Assembly: GCF_009827305.1 (NCBI RefSeq)
Contig: NZ_WTYJ01000001.1
Location: 1,612,001-1,676,000 of the forward strand
Direction of reading: 5' to 3'
Origin: Croceibacterium xixiisoli
GTDB lineage: Bacteria; Pseudomonadota; Alphaproteobacteria; Sphingomonadales; Sphingomonadaceae
Length of the DNA: 64,000 nucleotides
Positions 63,538-64,000 of this stretch are shown one piece after another. Within the stretch, counting starts at the first letter, position 1; the number at the start of each line of letters is the position of its first letter. The position numbers and the translations under genes were made by a program. The notes beneath the pieces are model-generated. The model made no database searches. It was not told the origin of the DNA and saw only the letters and a program-made list of their open reading frames with translations.

Positions 63538-63888
63538 ACGCGCTCTCCCTTGAACGCTTAACCACGGTTGGGCCCTATGTATCCGCAGCAACTGCAGATA
63601 TATAAATTAATGGGCGGTGATGGCATTCGCGAGGGTGCCGCGCTCGACGCAACCTGTGCAATTATTGCACTGGTTGCCTCCGAATCTCTGCCGCCCACTC
63701 CCGCGCCTGGCGGCGTCGTCATTGTCACAGCGAATTCTCCCGTCAAGCAGCGGATACTGCACAGCCCCGCCAAGTGGAGGCGGGCTTGGCGTATATCGTA
63801 ACGAACCTCATTCAGCGGCACTTTTGAAACCATCTGCGGTTGCTGCTACGTGTTTGTACGTGCATTTTGCCGCAAAAAGGGGGTGCGC
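63538..63888. other. 351-base stretch, content uncertain
   Basis: Two overlapping frames on opposite strands compete. The minus-strand one ends with a CSCCGYIGP zinc-knuckle-like tail but lacks a supported start. Neither is accepted. Confidence 0.4.
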
Positions 63889-63990
63889 GTGCGTGGATGG
63901 AAACGAGAGCTGTTGCTTTTCGCCGCCGCTGTCAGCGCGTTTATCCTGTTGGTTGGCGCCGCGGGCCTTTTAATTCAGCGACTGCTGTGA
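63889..63990 (+). CDS. 33-aa single-span membrane peptide, GTG start
   Basis: (V)RGWKRELLLFAAAVSAFILL... ending LLIQRLL: basic N-terminus, one hydrophobic helix, basic residue near the end. AAGGGGG precedes the GTG. It differs from the other two peptides in charge layout (N-terminus likely inside). No homologue recognised. Confidence 0.4.
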   Translation: MRGWKRELLLFAAAVSAFILLVGAAGLLIQRLL

Positions 63991-64000
63991 TCAGTCAGGC

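Larger units (their letters stand above)
53352..64000. mobile_element. Integrated element (prophage or prophage-derived island), left part
   Basis: The boundary is at the truncated tRNA-Val. To its right, gene content changes to small accessory and phage-type genes on both strands (Xre regulators, DNA ligase, SRAP, nuclease, virion-type proteins, P63C regulator, DUF3892, DUF6894) with lower GC in parts (55,000-55,200 and 62,400-63,000). No integrase, portal, terminase or second att site is visible, so it continues past 64,000 or has lost these. Confidence 0.72.

Noticed and set aside
63558-63833. Minus-strand 91-codon ORF with a CSCCGY tail
   Set aside because: Start unsupported and an opposite frame competes; kept as an uncertain stretch.
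1-64000. CRISPR array
   Set aside because: No series of direct repeats with regular unique spacers was seen anywhere.

Overview
This window looks like chromosomal DNA from an alphaproteobacterium of the order Sphingomonadales (Sphingomonadaceae/Erythrobacteraceae type). The support is the high GC, a GTTC-N7-GTTC LexA-type box before recA, a CckA-type hybrid kinase, TonB-dependent receptor and DUF4139 proteins, and REP-like CCCGCGAAGGCGGG hairpins. The species cannot be named from the sequence alone.

Positions 1 to about 53,300 are core chromosome. In order they hold: the last codons of uvrA; rlpA; a 964-base stretch without a convincing gene; argG with a MATE exporter; cyclopropane fatty acid synthase; a membrane cytochrome b with a periplasmic molybdopterin oxidoreductase; a FolM-like reductase and glutamine-dependent NAD synthetase; an amidohydrolase/MOSC pair divergent from a MarR regulator; an azoreductase divergent from an HxlR regulator; a few small hypotheticals; a Tat-exported PhoX-type phosphatase; rlmN; two tandem outer-membrane beta-barrel genes with a duplicated leader; an OB-fold membrane protein plus flotillin; a patatin-like phospholipase; greB; a soluble lytic transglycosylase; dapA; a TonB-dependent receptor interrupted by one in-frame stop; smpB; cckA; two DUF4139 proteins; recA; alaS; a KefB-type antiporter; a GNAT/nitrilase fusion; and icd.

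At 53,302-53,351 lies the 3' half of a tRNA-Val(GAC) gene on the minus strand, with no 5' half beside it. This is the usual scar of site-specific integration into a tRNA. Everything from there to the right edge reads as an integrated element, probably a prophage or prophage-derived island: short closely packed hypotheticals, two small Xre-type regulators, a P63C-domain regulator with palindromes upstream, a minimal ATP-dependent DNA ligase, an SRAP (HMCES/YedK-like) protein, a small nuclease, two sphingomonad-phage-type virion genes, and DUF3892, excalibur and DUF6894 proteins. No integrase and no intact tRNA are visible, so the other end should lie beyond 64,000.

Three very short single-membrane-span peptides (31, 32 and 33 aa) are in the element. 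The first sits behind a near-consensus sigma-70 promoter with a perfect 14-bp palindrome filling the spacer. That peptide, an Xre regulator and the ligase form a compact module and are the best candidate here for something not yet described. Other items worth attention are the SRAP frame that continues in frame from an upstream ORF, the receptor-like VVTGSRLQR motif in a DUF4139 protein, and the duplicated promoter/leader of the two porin-like genes.
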